Positions 63,708 to 64,000 of a DNA stretch of 64,000 bases are shown here, one piece after another. The notes under the pieces were generated by a model. The model was given only the letters and a program-made list of their open reading frames with translations. It was not told where the DNA came from and searched no databases. The stretch lies in NCBI RefSeq assembly GCF_023283895.1, contig NZ_JAKILB010000017.1, positions 25,126 to 89,125 of the forward strand, written 5' to 3'. The translations under genes were made by a program, and so were the position numbers. Position 1 is the first letter of the stretch, and each line of letters opens with the position of its first letter. Origin of the DNA: Shewanella pneumatophori. GTDB taxonomy: Bacteria > Pseudomonadota > Gammaproteobacteria > Enterobacterales > Shewanellaceae.

Positions 63708-63842
63708 GACGTATACCCACTTACTATACATTCCTTAATGAGACTAATGACTTTAAGAGCTTTAAATATAACTGATTGACGTCCAAAAACTAGCTAGGAC
63801 TTTAGGCGTAACGCTAAATATTAAAGGTTATGCAGTTCTAAC

Positions 63843-63915
63843 CAAGTGTAGATACAGCTGAGGCCTCTGATGGCATGGATGCCATCGTAGAGCTTACAGG
63901 GATGATGGGATGGAC
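63843..63915 (-). repeat. Intergenic repeat, inverted partial copy
   Basis: Read on the minus strand it gives GTCCATCCC, CCCTGTAAGCTC, GGCATCCATGCCATC, GCCTCAGCTGTATCTACACT, matching the second half of copies 1 and 2. It directly abuts or slightly overlaps the TGGACACC end at 63911. Confidence 0.65.
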
Positions 63916-64000
63916 ACCTCTTGTTAAACCGGCGTCATTTGCGCCATATTGAATTTGTGCGTTCAATAACTAACAAAAGGTGTCCAATATGAAAGTTACA
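63911..64000 (+). mobile_element. Probable left end of an insertion sequence, cut by the window edge
   Basis: TGGACACCTCTTGTTA (63911-63926) and TAACAAAAGGTGTCCA (63971-63986) are inverted copies matching at 15 of 16 bases, separated by 44 bases. A GGCG/CGCC hairpin lies between. Directly after comes an ATG. The pattern of terminal and subterminal inverted motifs before a reading frame fits an IS left end with its transposase promoter. The family cannot be named from 90 bases. Confidence 0.45.
63989..64000 (+). CDS. Start of a gene running off the right edge, possibly a transposase
   Basis: ATG at 63989 is preceded by AAAAGG (63975-63980 region) at good spacing. Only four codons (MKVT) are inside the window. 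The inverted repeats just upstream make a transposase the best guess. Confidence 0.4.

Overview
The window looks like a chromosomal segment of a marine facultatively anaerobic gammaproteobacterium, most likely Shewanella or a close relative. The reasons are a GC content that looks like low-to-mid 40 percent, an smc gene of standard type rather than mukB, the runs smc-zipA-ligA, focA / pflB-pflA / yfbV / ackA-pta and folX-yfcH, many TonB-dependent receptors, and a beta-helix / diheme cytochrome pair that I recall from Shewanella. The genus call rests on recalled gene order, not on any search.

Layout. 1-6.0 kb is an N-acetylglucosamine/chitooligosaccharide locus: a TonB receptor cut by the left edge on the minus strand, then a plus-strand run of sugar permease, ROK kinase and GH20 hexosaminidase. 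6.1-10.4 kb holds minus-strand dsbA-like, SDR, HD-GYP and DUF2919 genes, a candidate small RNA and a decayed frame. 10.4-17.9 kb is the smc-zipA-ligA core with divergent cysZ. 18-26.5 kb has a CBM9-like/DUF5916 outer-membrane protein, a two-receiver GGDEF protein, cysK, a TetR regulator with a divergent methyltransferase, and a TehA-type transporter. 27-33.5 kb has a large TonB receptor under a perfect CRP site, a YfcC-family carrier, and yhdT-panF. 33.7-43.5 kb is the mixed-acid module focA, pflB, pflA, yfbV, ackA, pta. Two near-perfect PdhR-type operators in the focA-pflB gap suggest pyruvate-responsive control; formate export, pyruvate cleavage and acetyl-CoA to acetate with ATP formation then form one pathway.

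43.6-54.8 kb is mostly housekeeping: a monooxygenase-fold protein, a lipoprotein behind a cluster of DnaA boxes, a 32-residue small protein, a methyltransferase, an AI-2E family permease, folX-yfcH, a YbbA/YbbP-type ABC exporter divergent from tesA, and a DUF481 protein. 55.1-60.2 kb holds an unusual lipoprotein that fuses a parallel beta-helix to a diheme cytochrome, a second stand-alone diheme lipoprotein, and an AraC regulator. 60.5-61.5 kb is a dihydrodipicolinate synthase family gene.

61.5-64 kb is accessory DNA. It has copies of an intergenic palindromic repeat family, a complete promoterless gene cassette encoding an HNH nuclease with its own attC site but with no integrase or neighbouring attC in view, and the left end of a probable insertion sequence running off the right edge. 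I saw no tRNA, rRNA or CRISPR array.
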